NCBI GenBank assembly: GCA_041394905.1
Contig: JAWKHJ010000011.1
Coordinates: 62,001-126,000 of the forward strand
Reading direction: 5' to 3'
From: RI-231 sp041394905
GTDB lineage: Bacteria; Acidobacteriota; Terriglobia; Bryobacterales; UBA6623
DNA: 64,000 bases
Shown: positions 52,736 to 62,296 of the stretch, piece after piece
Position numbering within the stretch: the first letter of the stretch is position 1
How the letters are laid out: the number at the start of each line of letters is the position of its first letter
Program-made: the position numbers and the translations under genes
Notes under the pieces: generated by a model
What the model saw: only the letters and a program-made list of their open reading frames with translations
The model's database searches: none
Told to the model about the DNA's origin: nothing

Positions 52736-55700
52736 GTGCGAAATTCACTCATCTTGCTGGTTCTTTTTGCGTCCGTCGGCCTCTGTCAAGACCCGACGGG
52801 AGCGCTCGAAGGAAGAGTGGTCGACGGCACGGATGCGGCCGTGCCCGCGGCGTCGGTGCGCGCAACGCATCTGGCGACAGGCCTAACGCTCGAGCAGCAG
52901 ACCACCGACCAAGGTACGTTCCGCTTTCCACTGCTGCCGATCGGCGCATATGAGTTAGCGGTGGACGCCGAAGGCTTTGCGCGGACGATCCAACGCCCGA
53001 TTGAGCTCGAAGTAGGCGACATAGCGCGTCTCGAGGTGAAGCTTGAGGTCGCCTCGTCGAACGAGACGGTCGTTGTCGAGGCGGCCGCTCCTCTGGTGCG
53101 CACCGCGGACTCGAGTCTCGGACGCGTAGTGACCGGGCGGGAGATGATCGAGCTTCCTCTCAACGGCCGCAACTTTTCGCAGCTCGGCTTGCTGCAAGCC
53201 GGCGTTGCGCCGCCGACGGCGGGCGTCGTCAAGTCCGGCGGCTCGTTGCGCAGCGGTCATGCCTACTCAGTCAACGGGATGCGTCCGGAGTCGAACAACT
53301 ATTTGGTCGACGGCGCGCGCACGGTCAACCGCGTCGATGGCGGATTCGCCCTGCGTGTGCCGGTCGATGCGATCGCGGAGTTCCGTATCCTGACCCACAC
53401 CGCTCCGCCCGAATATGGCGGCACAAGCGGCTCAACCACCAGTGTCGTCACCCGCTCGGGCGGCAACGAGCTGCACGGTGTGGTGTATGAGTTCCTGCGC
53501 AACGACAAGCTCGACGCGCGCAACTTCTTTTCCGCGCAGGTCGAGCCGCTCAAGCAGAACCAGTTCGGTGCGACGTTGGGCGGCCCCATCCGCAAGGACA
53601 AGGCATTCTTCTACGGCTACTACGAAGGCTTTCGCAATCGCCAAGGCGTAACGCGCGCGGCCGTGGTGCCGACGCCGGGGCAGCGCGTAGGGGACTTCTC
53701 CGACCTGATCGATTCGCAAACAGGACAACCGCGTCCGTTGATCAACTACCTGACCGGCGAGCCGTTTCCGAACAACCAGATCCCCGCCGACCGCATCCAC
53801 GCGATCTCGCGCAACGTGCAGGAGTACTACCCACTTGGCAACCGCGGTCCGTCGCTGTTCTCCTCGACGCAGGTCGGCAACAACGACTACGACCAAGGGG
53901 GCGCGCGCATCGACTGGCTGCTGGGCGAGCGTGATACGTTGTCCCTCCGCTTCGCGCACTCCGTCTCGTCGAACCTAAACCCGCTGTCGATCAAAGGCGC
54001 GGGCGTGCCGGGTTTTCCCGTTGGCGACGACATCGCGACGACGCTCGTGACCGTATCCGAGACCCACCAGATCTCGCCCTACGCATTCAACTCGTTTCGC
54101 GCGGCGTTCTTCCGCAACGACTTTCTGTTCGACAAGCGTTTGAACAATACGCCGCCGAGCGCGCTTGGTTTCGACTACCAATCGACGCTCGCGCTAGCGG
54201 AGGGGCCGCCGTTCTTCAACATCAACGGCTATGCGCCGGTGGGCGATCCGATCACGGGGCCGCGCGACTCAGTGCAGGATAGTTTTGAGCTCTATGACTC
54301 GCTTGCGTGGTTCCGCGGGCGTCACAGCATCAAGGTTGGCGGGGAGTTCCGGCGCACGCGGATCGACGCGCGCTACGGCATCGCCTCGAACGGCTTTTTC
54401 GTCTTCGCGCCGTTCCCGACGAGCGACCCATACGCGAACTTCCTGACCGGCAATCCGGTTGTGTTCTTCCAGGCCGGCGGCGATTTGGCGCGCACGATGC
54501 GCAACTATGATCTCGCCGGGTTCGTGCAGGACGAGTGGCGCGTGGCGCCCAAGCTGACGCTTAATCTCGGCATGCGCTGGGAAGTCATCACGCCGTTCGA
54601 CGAGAAGAGCAACCGGCTCAACGCCTGGGCGCCGGGCGAGCAGTCGACGGTGCGTCCGGACGCGCCCGAGGGCCTGCTGTTTCCTGGCGACGCGGGCGTC
54701 GCGAAGCGACTTGCGCCGGTCTACAAGCGTGCGCTCGGCCCGCGCGTCGGCGTGGCCTGGGCGCCGGGTAGCAACGTATCCATTCGCGCCGGCTACGGCA
54801 TCTTCTACGACGGCTTCACCAATGGCGCCAACGCCGTACTGCAAGCTCCGATGAGCGCGCTGCCGTGGACGCAGGCCTACCAGATCCCGGGCCCGTTCCT
54901 GAACTTTGCAAACCCCTTCGGCACGCAGCCGCCTTTCAACCAGGAGGCCTACCCGAAGCCGACGACCGTGTTGACGATCGACCGCAACATGCGGCCGACC
55001 TATGCGCAGAACTGGAATCTATCCATCCAGCGCTCGTTCCTGGACGACTATTTGATCGAGGCGCAGTACGTGGGCACGAAGGGTACGCGCGTGGTGCGCT
55101 TCGTCGAGGCGAACCCGTCCGTTTACGGGCCAGGGGCGACCAGCCAGAACGCGGATCAGCGGCGCATCTACGCCGGCTGCTCGGGCGTTGGTCCGTGCGA
55201 CTTTGCCTCGGCCGGGCTGCTGGTGAACGCGGCCAACTCGACCTATCACGCCGCGCAGTTGAGCTTCTCGCGCCGTTTCAGCACCGGCGCCGGGTTCCAG
55301 GTCTCCTATTGGTACTCGAAGGCGCTCGATTACGCTTCGAGCCTCAACCTGAGCGGCTCGGCGCCGCAGTTGATCGCCGGCGAGAATGACTTGCCGCAGA
55401 ATCCGTTCGATTGGAACGCTGAACACGGTCCGTCACTATTCGACGCGCGCCAGCGGCTGACGGCGAGCGGGATGTATCGCATTCCCGGCTTCGCGAAGAC
55501 GCACGGTGCGACGAAGATGCTGCTCGACGGGTGGCAGCTCAACGGCATTCTCACGCTGAGCGGTGCGACGCCGTTCACCGTCTATGACACGACGAACGTC
55601 TCTCTGCAAGGCTCGCACCCGGAGGTGTCGGGCTTCTTCTCGAGCCGGCCGGATCTGGTCGGCGACCCCAACGCGGGCGAATCGACGGTCGAACAATGGA

Positions 55701-55993
55701 TCTCGCCGCAGGCGTTTCGCCGCTTGAATCCCATCACCGACGCCGGCAAGTTTGGGAACGCCGGGCGCAACATCGCGCGCGGGCCGGGCTTAGGGAACCT
55801 CGACATCGCGCTGATCAAGGACTTTGCCTTTAGCGAGCGCACGAGGCTACAGTTCCGCGCCGAGTGCTTCAACCTGACCAACCACGCCAACTTCGCGCTG
55901 CCGGTCAATGACCTGGCTTCGCCCAGCTTCGGGCGCATTCTCGAATCCGGACCTTCGCGTCTGATTCAGTTCGGCCTGAAGCTGTTCTTCTGA
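52736..55993 (+). CDS. TonB-dependent receptor, Oar-like, with carboxypeptidase-regulatory domain
   Basis: A 1085-residue outer membrane receptor from GTG 52736: signal peptide ('LILLVLFASVGLCQ'), CarboxypepD_reg-like domain ('ALEGRVVDGTDAAVPAASVR', about 20-100), plug with 'LPLNGRNFSQLGLLQAGVAP', barrel, and a C-terminal 'QFGLKLFF' ending in Phe. Frame intact. It is preceded by a 143-base gap with no clear sigma-70 promoter, only a GC-rich hairpin at 52697-52714. It follows the regulator and UnbV genes and precedes the AhpD-like and selenoprotein genes by eight bases. Confidence 0.9.
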   Translation: MRNSLILLVLFASVGLCQDPTGALEGRVVDGTDAAVPAASVRATHLATGLTLEQQTTDQGTFRFPLLPIGAYELAVDAEGFARTIQRPIELEVGDIARLEVKLEVASSNETVVVEAAAPLVRTADSSLGRVVTGREMIELPLNGRNFSQLGLLQAGVAPPTAGVVKSGGSLRSGHAYSVNGMRPESNNYLVDGARTVNRVDGGFALRVPVDAIAEFRILTHTAPPEYGGTSGSTTSVVTRSGGNELHGVVYEFLRNDKLDARNFFSAQVEPLKQNQFGATLGGPIRKDKAFFYGYYEGFRNRQGVTRAAVVPTPGQRVGDFSDLIDSQTGQPRPLINYLTGEPFPNNQIPADRIHAISRNVQEYYPLGNRGPSLFSSTQVGNNDYDQGGARIDWLLGERDTLSLRFAHSVSSNLNPLSIKGAGVPGFPVGDDIATTLVTVSETHQISPYAFNSFRAAFFRNDFLFDKRLNNTPPSALGFDYQSTLALAEGPPFFNINGYAPVGDPITGPRDSVQDSFELYDSLAWFRGRHSIKVGGEFRRTRIDARYGIASNGFFVFAPFPTSDPYANFLTGNPVVFFQAGGDLARTMRNYDLAGFVQDEWRVAPKLTLNLGMRWEVITPFDEKSNRLNAWAPGEQSTVRPDAPEGLLFPGDAGVAKRLAPVYKRALGPRVGVAWAPGSNVSIRAGYGIFYDGFTNGANAVLQAPMSALPWTQAYQIPGPFLNFANPFGTQPPFNQEAYPKPTTVLTIDRNMRPTYAQNWNLSIQRSFLDDYLIEAQYVGTKGTRVVRFVEANPSVYGPGATSQNADQRRIYAGCSGVGPCDFASAGLLVNAANSTYHAAQLSFSRRFSTGAGFQVSYWYSKALDYASSLNLSGSAPQLIAGENDLPQNPFDWNAEHGPSLFDARQRLTASGMYRIPGFAKTHGATKMLLDGWQLNGILTLSGATPFTVYDTTNVSLQGSHPEVSGFFSSRPDLVGDPNAGESTVEQWISPQAFRRLNPITDAGKFGNAGRNIARGPGLGNLDIALIKDFAFSERTRLQFRAECFNLTNHANFALPVNDLASPSFGRILESGPSRLIQFGLKLFF

Positions 55994-56000
55994 GGAACCG

Positions 56001-56609
56001 ATGGGCTCAATGTATCTCGCCGAAGTCGAACACAACCCTGCGCCGAAAGGCGACTACGCGGCGTTGATCGAAATGCTGCGCGGGTCCGGCGCCGAGGTTC
56101 CGCAGATCATGCACTTGTTCGCCTTCAAGCCGGAGGCGACGGACCACTTACGACGGTTTACCCAGGCGGTGATGCGCGGGCCGTCTCCGCTCGAGCCAAA
56201 GTTTCGCGAGCTGATCGCCGCGTTTGTCTCCTCGCGCAATCGCTGCAAGTTCTGCGCGGGATCGCACGTTGCGGTTGCGGTGAAGCTCTATGGCGACGAC
56301 GCGCTCGTGCAAGCGGTGGTGGCGGACTTTGGGAGTGCGCCGATCTCGGACGCGGAGAAGCTGCTGTTCTCCTACCTGGAAAAGCTCACGGAAGCGCCCG
56401 CGACGACGAGCGCTGATGACGTCGAGCGGCTGCGGGCTGCAGGCTGGAGCGACGAGGCGATCTACGACGCGGTGAGCGTCTGCGCAATGTTCAACTTTTA
56501 CAACCGCTGGATCGAAGGATCGGGCGTGCAGGACATGAGCGACGAGGGCTACGAGCGCTCGGCGGAAAGGCTTGCGGTGGTCGGCTACGCGGGAAGGAGC
56601 GAACGATGA
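56001..56609 (+). CDS. AhpD-like/carboxymuconolactone decarboxylase family protein
   Basis: A 202-residue all-helical protein of the peroxidase-related AhpD-like group. The redox site is Cys82-x-x-Cys85 with His89 (R-C-K-F-C-A-G-S-H), as in alkylhydroperoxidase D. Starts at ATG 56001, eight bases after the TonB receptor stop, and its own stop overlaps the selenoprotein start (ATGA at 56606). A thiol peroxidase or thiol-exchange partner of the deiodinase-like protein next to it is plausible. No signal peptide is visible, so it is probably cytoplasmic while its neighbour is exported. Confidence 0.85.
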   Translation: MGSMYLAEVEHNPAPKGDYAALIEMLRGSGAEVPQIMHLFAFKPEATDHLRRFTQAVMRGPSPLEPKFRELIAAFVSSRNRCKFCAGSHVAVAVKLYGDDALVQAVVADFGSAPISDAEKLLFSYLEKLTEAPATTSADDVERLRAAGWSDEAIYDAVSVCAMFNFYNRWIEGSGVQDMSDEGYERSAERLAVVGYAGRSER

Positions 56610-57331
56610 CGAGGACGACGAAGAGACGATTGCTGGCCGGAGGCTTGGCCTTTGCCGGCGTCTATGTGGCGCTTTGCGGCGGCTTTTTGTGGGCGATGAG
56701 CCAGCCGCCGGAGAAGTTTGGGCGCATCATGTCACACGTGCCGATGCCTCTGATGGCGGTGTTGCCATTCGAGCCGCTGTGGAACATCGCTCGCGGCGGA
56801 CAGCTCGAAGTCGGCGACATGGCGCCGGACTTCGATCTACCGACTTATGACCATAGCGGGAGAGTGCGCCTGAGCGAGCAGCGCGGCAAGTCGCCGGTTG
56901 TGCTCGTGTTCGGCAGCTACACTTGACCACCGTTTCGCCGGGAGGTTCCCGAGCTTAATCGACTTTACAAAGAGTACGGTGATCAGGCCGAGTTCTACAT
57001 CGTTTACATCCAGGAAGCGCACCCGAGCGACCTGTGGCAGTTGCCCTCCAACGTGCGCGACGAGGTTGTCTTCCAGAGCCCGACCACGGACGCCGAACGC
57101 TCCGATCTGGCTGCGGCTTGCGTGCTGAAGATGGGCATCAAGCTACCCGCGCTGATTGACGGCATCCAAGACGGGACCGAGCGCGACTACACCGGCTGGC
57201 CCGACCGTCTCTACGTGATCGACACCGAGGGACGCATCACCTACAAGAGTCGCCCAGGGCCGTTCGGCTTCAATCCGGCGGACATGGAGCAGGCGCTCGT
57301 CAAGACGCTCGAGGCGGACAAGAACCAGTAG
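56606..57331 (+). CDS. Deiodinase-like thioredoxin-fold selenoprotein (UGA = Sec at residue 107)
   Basis: A 241-codon protein with one in-frame TGA at 56924-56926. N-terminal membrane anchor ('LLAGGLAFAGVYVALCGGF'), then a thioredoxin-fold domain: 'VGDMAPDFDLPTYDHSGR', 'VVLVFGSYT', TGA, 'PPFRREVPELNRLYKEYG'. This matches the type I iodothyronine deiodinase family, whose catalytic selenocysteine lies in G-S-x-T-U-P-P-F. Downstream family motifs are present in the same frame: 'YIVYIQEAHPSDLW' (E-A-H-x-x-D-x-W) and 'YTGWPDRLYVIDTEGRITY', 'GPFGFNP'. A SECIS-like hairpin follows the TGA. Read as a stop, the protein would lose its entire catalytic domain. Known deiodinases remove iodine from aryl iodides; the bacterial substrate is not established. 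Membrane-anchored, facing the periplasm. Confidence 0.88.
56937..56954 (+). promoter_or_regulatory. Candidate bacterial SECIS element
   Basis: Directly downstream of the TGA (56924-56926) the mRNA can fold: C-G-G-G-A (56939-56943) pairs with T-C-C-C-G (56947-56951) around a three-base loop GGT, and G-C (56937-56938) pairs with G-C (56953-56954) past one bulged A. The loop begins with G, 17 bases after the UGA. This fits the accepted bacterial SECIS rules: a short upper stem, a G in the first two loop positions, and about 16-37 bases of spacing. It lies within the coding sequence, as bacterial SECIS do. Confidence 0.65.
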
Positions 57332-57356
57332 CAGGCATGGCCCGCGGGAAGGAACG

Positions 57357-60199
57357 ATGACGAAACGAACTTGGCTCGCGGCGGGCTTGCTGCTGTTGGT
57401 GGTCAATGCGGGATGGTTGTTGGCGTTTCCGGCGCCGAACCTGATCTACGTCGGCAACGTGGTGGCGCATATAGGCGTGGGGCTGGCGCTGATTGCGTTG
57501 CTGGCTGCGAGCAAGGACGTAGTGCGCGAGCTCGCTGCGCAGGGCGGGCGTTTCGCGCTTCTAGCGCTCGGCGCAACTGCGCTCACGGGCCTTGCGTTGT
57601 GCGTGGTTGGCGCTACACGCGGCAATTTCAATCTGGTCGTCGCGCACGCCGCGGCCGGCTTCGCAGGCGCTGCTCTCGCATTGTTTGCGCTTAGGCGCCG
57701 CTACCCTGGGTTCCAGCGTTGGGGTGTGATTGCCCTGGGTTTGGCGGCGCTGCTGCCCGCGGGCGAGCTGCTGCGCCAGCGCGTTGCGCCGGCGGCTGGG
57801 ACGGAGCGTATTCTCAATCCAACCACTGCGCCGCTGACGATGGAGGGCGAAGGCGGCGGCCCGCACAGCCCGTTCTTCCCATCGTCTTCGACCACCAACG
57901 TCGGCGGTACGATCCCTTCCGAGTTCTTCCTCGACTCGAAAGCCTGCGGGGAGTGCCATGAGGATATCTACGAGCAGTGGAACAGCTCGATGCACCACTT
58001 CTCGTCGTTCAACAACCAGTTCTATCGCAAGTCGATCGAGTACATGCAGGAGACGGCCGGCGTGCAGGCGTCGAAGTGGTGCGCCGGCTGCCACGATCAC
58101 GCGATGTTCTTCAACGGCCGCTTCGAGCAGCCGGCGATCGAGCAGATCGATACGCCGGAAGCGCAAGCGGGCCTCGGCTGCATGTCCTGCCATTCGATCA
58201 CTAGCGTCGAGAGCACGATGGGCAACGGCGGGTTTGAGATGACCTATCCGCCTTTGCACGAGCTGATGACAACGGAGAACGAAGTCCTCAGAACGATCAA
58301 CAAATACGTCATCAACACCGCGCCGGCGCCCCATCGCAAAGCCTTCCTCAAGCCCTTCATGCGCGAAGACGCGGCGGAGTTCTGCTCCTCGTGCCACAAG
58401 GTGCATCTGGACAAGCCGGTCAACAACTACCGCTGGTTCCGTGGATTCAACTCCTATGACAACTGGCAGGCGAGCGGCGTCTCAGGGCACGGCGCGCGCT
58501 CGTTCTACTATCCGGCCAAGTCGCAGACCTGCAACGACTGCCACATGCCTTTGGTCCAGAGCGACGACCCGGGCAACATCGACGGCTTCATTCATTCGCA
58601 CCGCTTCGCGGCGGCGAACACTGCCGTACCCTTCGTCAACGAAGACTCGGAGCAGCTGCAAGCCGCGGTAGACAACCTAACCAACGACATCGTGGGAGTC
58701 GACATCTTCGCCGCATCTCCCGTCGCCGAAGAACCGGAAGGCATGGCCATGCGGCGGCGCACGGAAGAGCAGCCGGGCATGGCGACGACGTTTGCCGGTA
58801 AGGGAAGAGGCCGCCGGCGGCGGGTCCGGCGATCGTGCTGCGCGAAGTTGGCGAGATCGCTGCGCCTCTCGATCGGGCGAAGCCGGTGGCCGAACCGGGC
58901 TCGACGATGCGGGTGGACGTTGTCATCCGCACCAAGAAGGTCGGCCACTTCTTTCCGAGCGGGACGGTCGATTCGTTTGACGTGTGGGTGGAACTGCAAG
59001 CCGAGGACGCCGACGGGAGCCCGGTCTTCTGGAGCGGCCGTGTGGAAGATGACGGCGCCGGCCCCGTCGAGCAGGGCGCGCACTTCTACCGCTCCTACAT
59101 GCTCGACGCCCACGGCAACCCGATCGACAAGCGCAACGCCTTCCACGCGCGCACGGTGCTCTACGCGCGGCTCATCCCGCCAGGCGCGGCTGACGTGGCG
59201 CACTTCCGGTTGCGTGTGCCCGAGGACGTGCGCGGCCCTCTGCGCCTGCGGGCGAAGCTCAACTACCGCAAGTTCGCGCACTCTTACACCCAGTTTGCCT
59301 ATGCGGGCAAGGCCAACGAAGACGGTGAGTTTGGCAAGGATTTCGACGACCGTACTTTCGACTTTTCGCCGGCAAATATCCCGGCGAACGTCTCGGGCAA
59401 GATCAAAGACCGCATCCCCGAGTTGCCGATTATCACCATGGCGGAGAGCCAAGTCGAGATTCCGATCGGAGACTCGGCGATAGAGTGGGCGCCTAAGGTG
59501 GACGCCGAGGACTACGTCCGCTGGAACGACTACGGTATCGGCCTTTTGCTACAAGGCGACATCCGCGGTGCACAGTTCGCCTTCGAGCGCGTGACCGAAG
59601 CCAAGCCGAACTTCGCTGACGGTTGGCTCAACGTCGCGCGCGCTCTCATCCAGGAAGGCCAAACCACTGAAGCGCGGCCATATATTGAGAAGGCGCTCGC
59701 CATCGACAGCTCGCTCGCCCGCATCCACTTTTTCAAGGCAATGATCGAGAAGGCCGAGGGCGACTACTCGGCGGCGCTCGCCTCGCTCGGCGAAGTCGAG
59801 CGGCAGTATCCCAAGGATCGCGTGGCGCTCAACCAGACCGCGCGTCTGCTCTTCCTCGAGCGTCGCTACGACGAGGCGCTGGGCTATCTCGACCGCGTCG
59901 CGCGCATCGATCCCGAGGACTTGCAGATGCACTACACCGCGATGCTCTGCTATCGCGGGTTGGGCGACCAGGAAAAGGCCGAACGCGAGCAGGCGCTGTT
60001 CGAGCGGTTCAAGGCGGACGAGGATTCCCAGGTGATTACGGCCGAGCGGCGGCGCTCGAACGCGGAGGAAAACAATGAACGGCAGGCGATCCATGACCAC
60101 GAGTCGGTCGACCTCTCCGGCGTTGCCTCGTTTCCATCGCCGCCCGACAAGAGCATGAACGCGGCGCTTGGCTCGGATTCGCACGGAGGGTCGCAGTGA
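57357..60199 (+). CDS. Multihaem cytochrome c with C-terminal TPR domain, one frameshift
   Basis: Large periplasmic or membrane protein, about 947 residues after correction. N-terminal part has four or five membrane helices (residues about 7-140), then five CxxCH haem motifs (CGECH, CAGCH, CMSCH, CSSCH, CNDCH; residues about 195-400), then a beta-rich region and at least four TPR-like repeats ('GWLNVARALIQEGQTTEA', 'ARIDPEDLQMHYTAMLCY'). The frame breaks between about 58790 and 58825 in a GC-rich run; the +2 frame continues the protein ('LREVGEIAAPLDRAKPVAEP') without loss. Starts 25 bases after the selenoprotein, and its stop overlaps the second UnbV gene (GTGA). Likely an electron-transfer platform for this operon. 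Confidence 0.8.
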
Positions 60200-61866
60200 A
60201 GCGCGCCCTCACATGTGCTGCCCTGGCCGGAGCTTTGTTGGCTTGTTCCAAGCCTGCCGAGCAGCCGCCCAAGGCAAACGCGCAAGACGCGTCGGTCAAA
60301 GTCTCCTTTGTCGACGTTACTCAGCAGGCCGGCATCCGCTTCACGCACAACAACGGCAGCGCCGGCAAGAAGTATCTGCCGGAGACGTTGGGCTCGGGCG
60401 TCGTCTTCTTCGACTACGACGGCGACGGCTGGGACGATCTGTTCTTCGTCAATAGCAAGAGCTGGAAGGCGGGCGGCGAGCCATCCTACCCGGCGCTCTA
60501 TCGCAACCGCCAGGACGGGACGTTTGAGGACGTTACCGCCAAGGCCGGCCTCGCGCGCGAGACGTTCGGCATGGGCGCCGCGGCGGCGGACTACGACAAC
60601 GACGGAGACGCCGACCTCTACGTCAGCGCCTACGGGGCCGACCTTCTCTATCGCAACGAGGGCGACGGGACCTTCACCGAGGTCGCCGCCCGGTCCGGCG
60701 TCTCGAACCTCGATTTTGGAACCAGTGTCGCTTGGCTCGACTACGACAAGGACGGCCTGCTCGACGTCTTCGTCGCCAATTATGTCCAGTGGTCGCCCGA
60801 GACAGATCTGTGGTGCTCACTCGACGGGCAGAGCAAATCCTACTGCACGCCCGAATCCTACGACGGCGTTTCTTCGCGACTCTTTCGCAACGTGGATGGC
60901 AAGCGCTTCGAGGATACGACCAGGGCGGCTGGTCTCTACGATGAAACAGAGAAAAGCCTCGGCGTCGCCGTCTTCGATTTCGATTCCGACGGCTGGGTCG
61001 ATCTGTTCTTGGCCAACGATACGCAGCCCAACAAGCTCTACCGCAACAATGGCGACGGAACGTTCACAGAGCAGGGCATGACGGCCGGCGTCGCCTTCGC
61101 CGAGGACGGCCGGGCGCGCGGCGCGATGGGCGTGGATGCCGCTGACTACGACGGATCGGGGAAACCGCACCTCGTGGTCGGAAATTTCTCGAACGAGATG
61201 ATCACGCTCTACCACAACGAAGGGCAAGGGCTGTTTCTCGACGAGGCGCCTCGCAGTGAAATTGGACAGAGCAGTCTGTTGTCGCTCACCTTCGGGACCT
61301 TCTTCTTCGACTACGACCTCGACGGACGGCTCGACGTCTTCGCGGCCAATGGACACCTCGACCCGGAGGTCGAGAACGTACAGCCGAACGTAACTTACCG
61401 TCAGCCGGCGTTGCTCTACCGCAATCTTGGCGGAGGCAAGTTCCGCCGGATGACCGCCGAAGACGTTGGCGCGGACTTGTTCCAGCCGCTCGTTGGCCGC
61501 GGCGCCGCTTACGCGGATTTCGACCACGACGGCGACCTCGACATCGTGGTGACGTCGAACGGCGGCCCCGCGCGGCTGTTCCGCAACGACGGTGGAAACG
61601 CCAATCATGCTTTGGCCATCCGGCTCGAAGGCGTCAAGTCCGACCGCGACGGTATCGGTGCGCTCGTGCGTGTGCGTACGGACGCGGGCGAGCAGTGGAC
61701 GCTCGCGCGTACAGGCTCGAGCTATTGTTCGCAGAGTGCGCGGACGCTAACCTTCGGCCTAGGCCCGAGCACGAAAGCCGATCAGGTGGAAGTGCTTTGG
61801 CCGAGCGGGGCGACGTCTACGCTTACCGATGTCGAGAGCGGCGAGCTGACGATCGTCCGCGAATGA
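60196..61866 (+). CDS. CRTAC1/UnbV family lipoprotein with FG-GAP repeats
   Basis: A 556-residue protein from GTG 60196 with a lipobox ('GALLACSKPAEQPP'), so probably outer membrane anchored. FG-GAP repeats ('FFDYDGDGWDDLFFVNS', 'AADYDNDGDADLYVSAYG', 'FFDYDLDGRLDVFAANGHLD') and a C-terminal ASPIC/UnbV segment ('VEVLWPSGATSTLTDVESGE'). Clear paralogue of the protein at 50913, which differs in having a cleavable or Tat-type leader. Last gene of the plus-strand block; the convergent EamA gene ends two bases later, and no terminator hairpin is visible in that gap. Confidence 0.88.
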   Translation: MKRALTCAALAGALLACSKPAEQPPKANAQDASVKVSFVDVTQQAGIRFTHNNGSAGKKYLPETLGSGVVFFDYDGDGWDDLFFVNSKSWKAGGEPSYPALYRNRQDGTFEDVTAKAGLARETFGMGAAAADYDNDGDADLYVSAYGADLLYRNEGDGTFTEVAARSGVSNLDFGTSVAWLDYDKDGLLDVFVANYVQWSPETDLWCSLDGQSKSYCTPESYDGVSSRLFRNVDGKRFEDTTRAAGLYDETEKSLGVAVFDFDSDGWVDLFLANDTQPNKLYRNNGDGTFTEQGMTAGVAFAEDGRARGAMGVDAADYDGSGKPHLVVGNFSNEMITLYHNEGQGLFLDEAPRSEIGQSSLLSLTFGTFFFDYDLDGRLDVFAANGHLDPEVENVQPNVTYRQPALLYRNLGGGKFRRMTAEDVGADLFQPLVGRGAAYADFDHDGDLDIVVTSNGGPARLFRNDGGNANHALAIRLEGVKSDRDGIGALVRVRTDAGEQWTLARTGSSYCSQSARTLTFGLGPSTKADQVEVLWPSGATSTLTDVESGELTIVRE

Positions 61867-61868
61867 CG

Positions 61869-62291
61869 CTACTTGAGCGCCATCAGCAGCGCTCCGGCGG
61901 CGACCAGGACTGAACCGGCGATCGTGCGAGGCGTAATCGGCTCAGCGAGAAACAGCGCCGCGAGGACGACCGCGAAGATGACGCTGGTACGGTCGATGCC
62001 CGCCACCGCCGCAACAGGGCCGTCGCGCAGCGCCAGGAAGTAGAACAGCCAGGACAGCGCTCCGGCAACGCCCGAAAGCGCGATTGCCGTCAGCGCAGGG
62101 CGGTCCAGGCGTACGGCTCCGGCAAGCTTACCTCCGAGCCCGGCGGCCATCAAAAGAAACGCGGTCATGACCGCCGAGCGCACCGTGGTGGCGAGCGTCG
62201 AATCGACGCCGGTCAATCCGCGCTTGCCCAGGACTGGAACAAGTCCGGCGAACACGGCGGAAAGTGCGGCGTAGAAGGTCCAACTCGGCAT
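61869..62291 (-). CDS. EamA family membrane transporter (single-domain)
   Basis: A 140-residue protein with five hydrophobic helices and the EamA pattern 'GVAGALSWLFYFLALRDGPV' near the middle and 'FLAEPITPRTIAGSVLVAAG' at the end. It has one EamA repeat (five helices) where many homologues have two, so it may act as a homodimer. Start ATG 62291 places 'PSWTFYAALSAVFAG' at the N-terminus; frame sequence upstream is not EamA-like and overlaps the CDF gene. Follows the CDF gene by five bases; metabolite export is the family role. Confidence 0.8.
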   Translation of the reverse strand: MPSWTFYAALSAVFAGLVPVLGKRGLTGVDSTLATTVRSAVMTAFLLMAAGLGGKLAGAVRLDRPALTAIALSGVAGALSWLFYFLALRDGPVAAVAGIDRTSVIFAVVLAALFLAEPITPRTIAGSVLVAAGALLMALK

Positions 62292-62296
62292 CCCTC

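Noticed and set aside
56244..56255. AhpD-like protein as a second selenoprotein
   Set aside because: Both active-site positions are TGC cysteine codons, so no Sec is involved.
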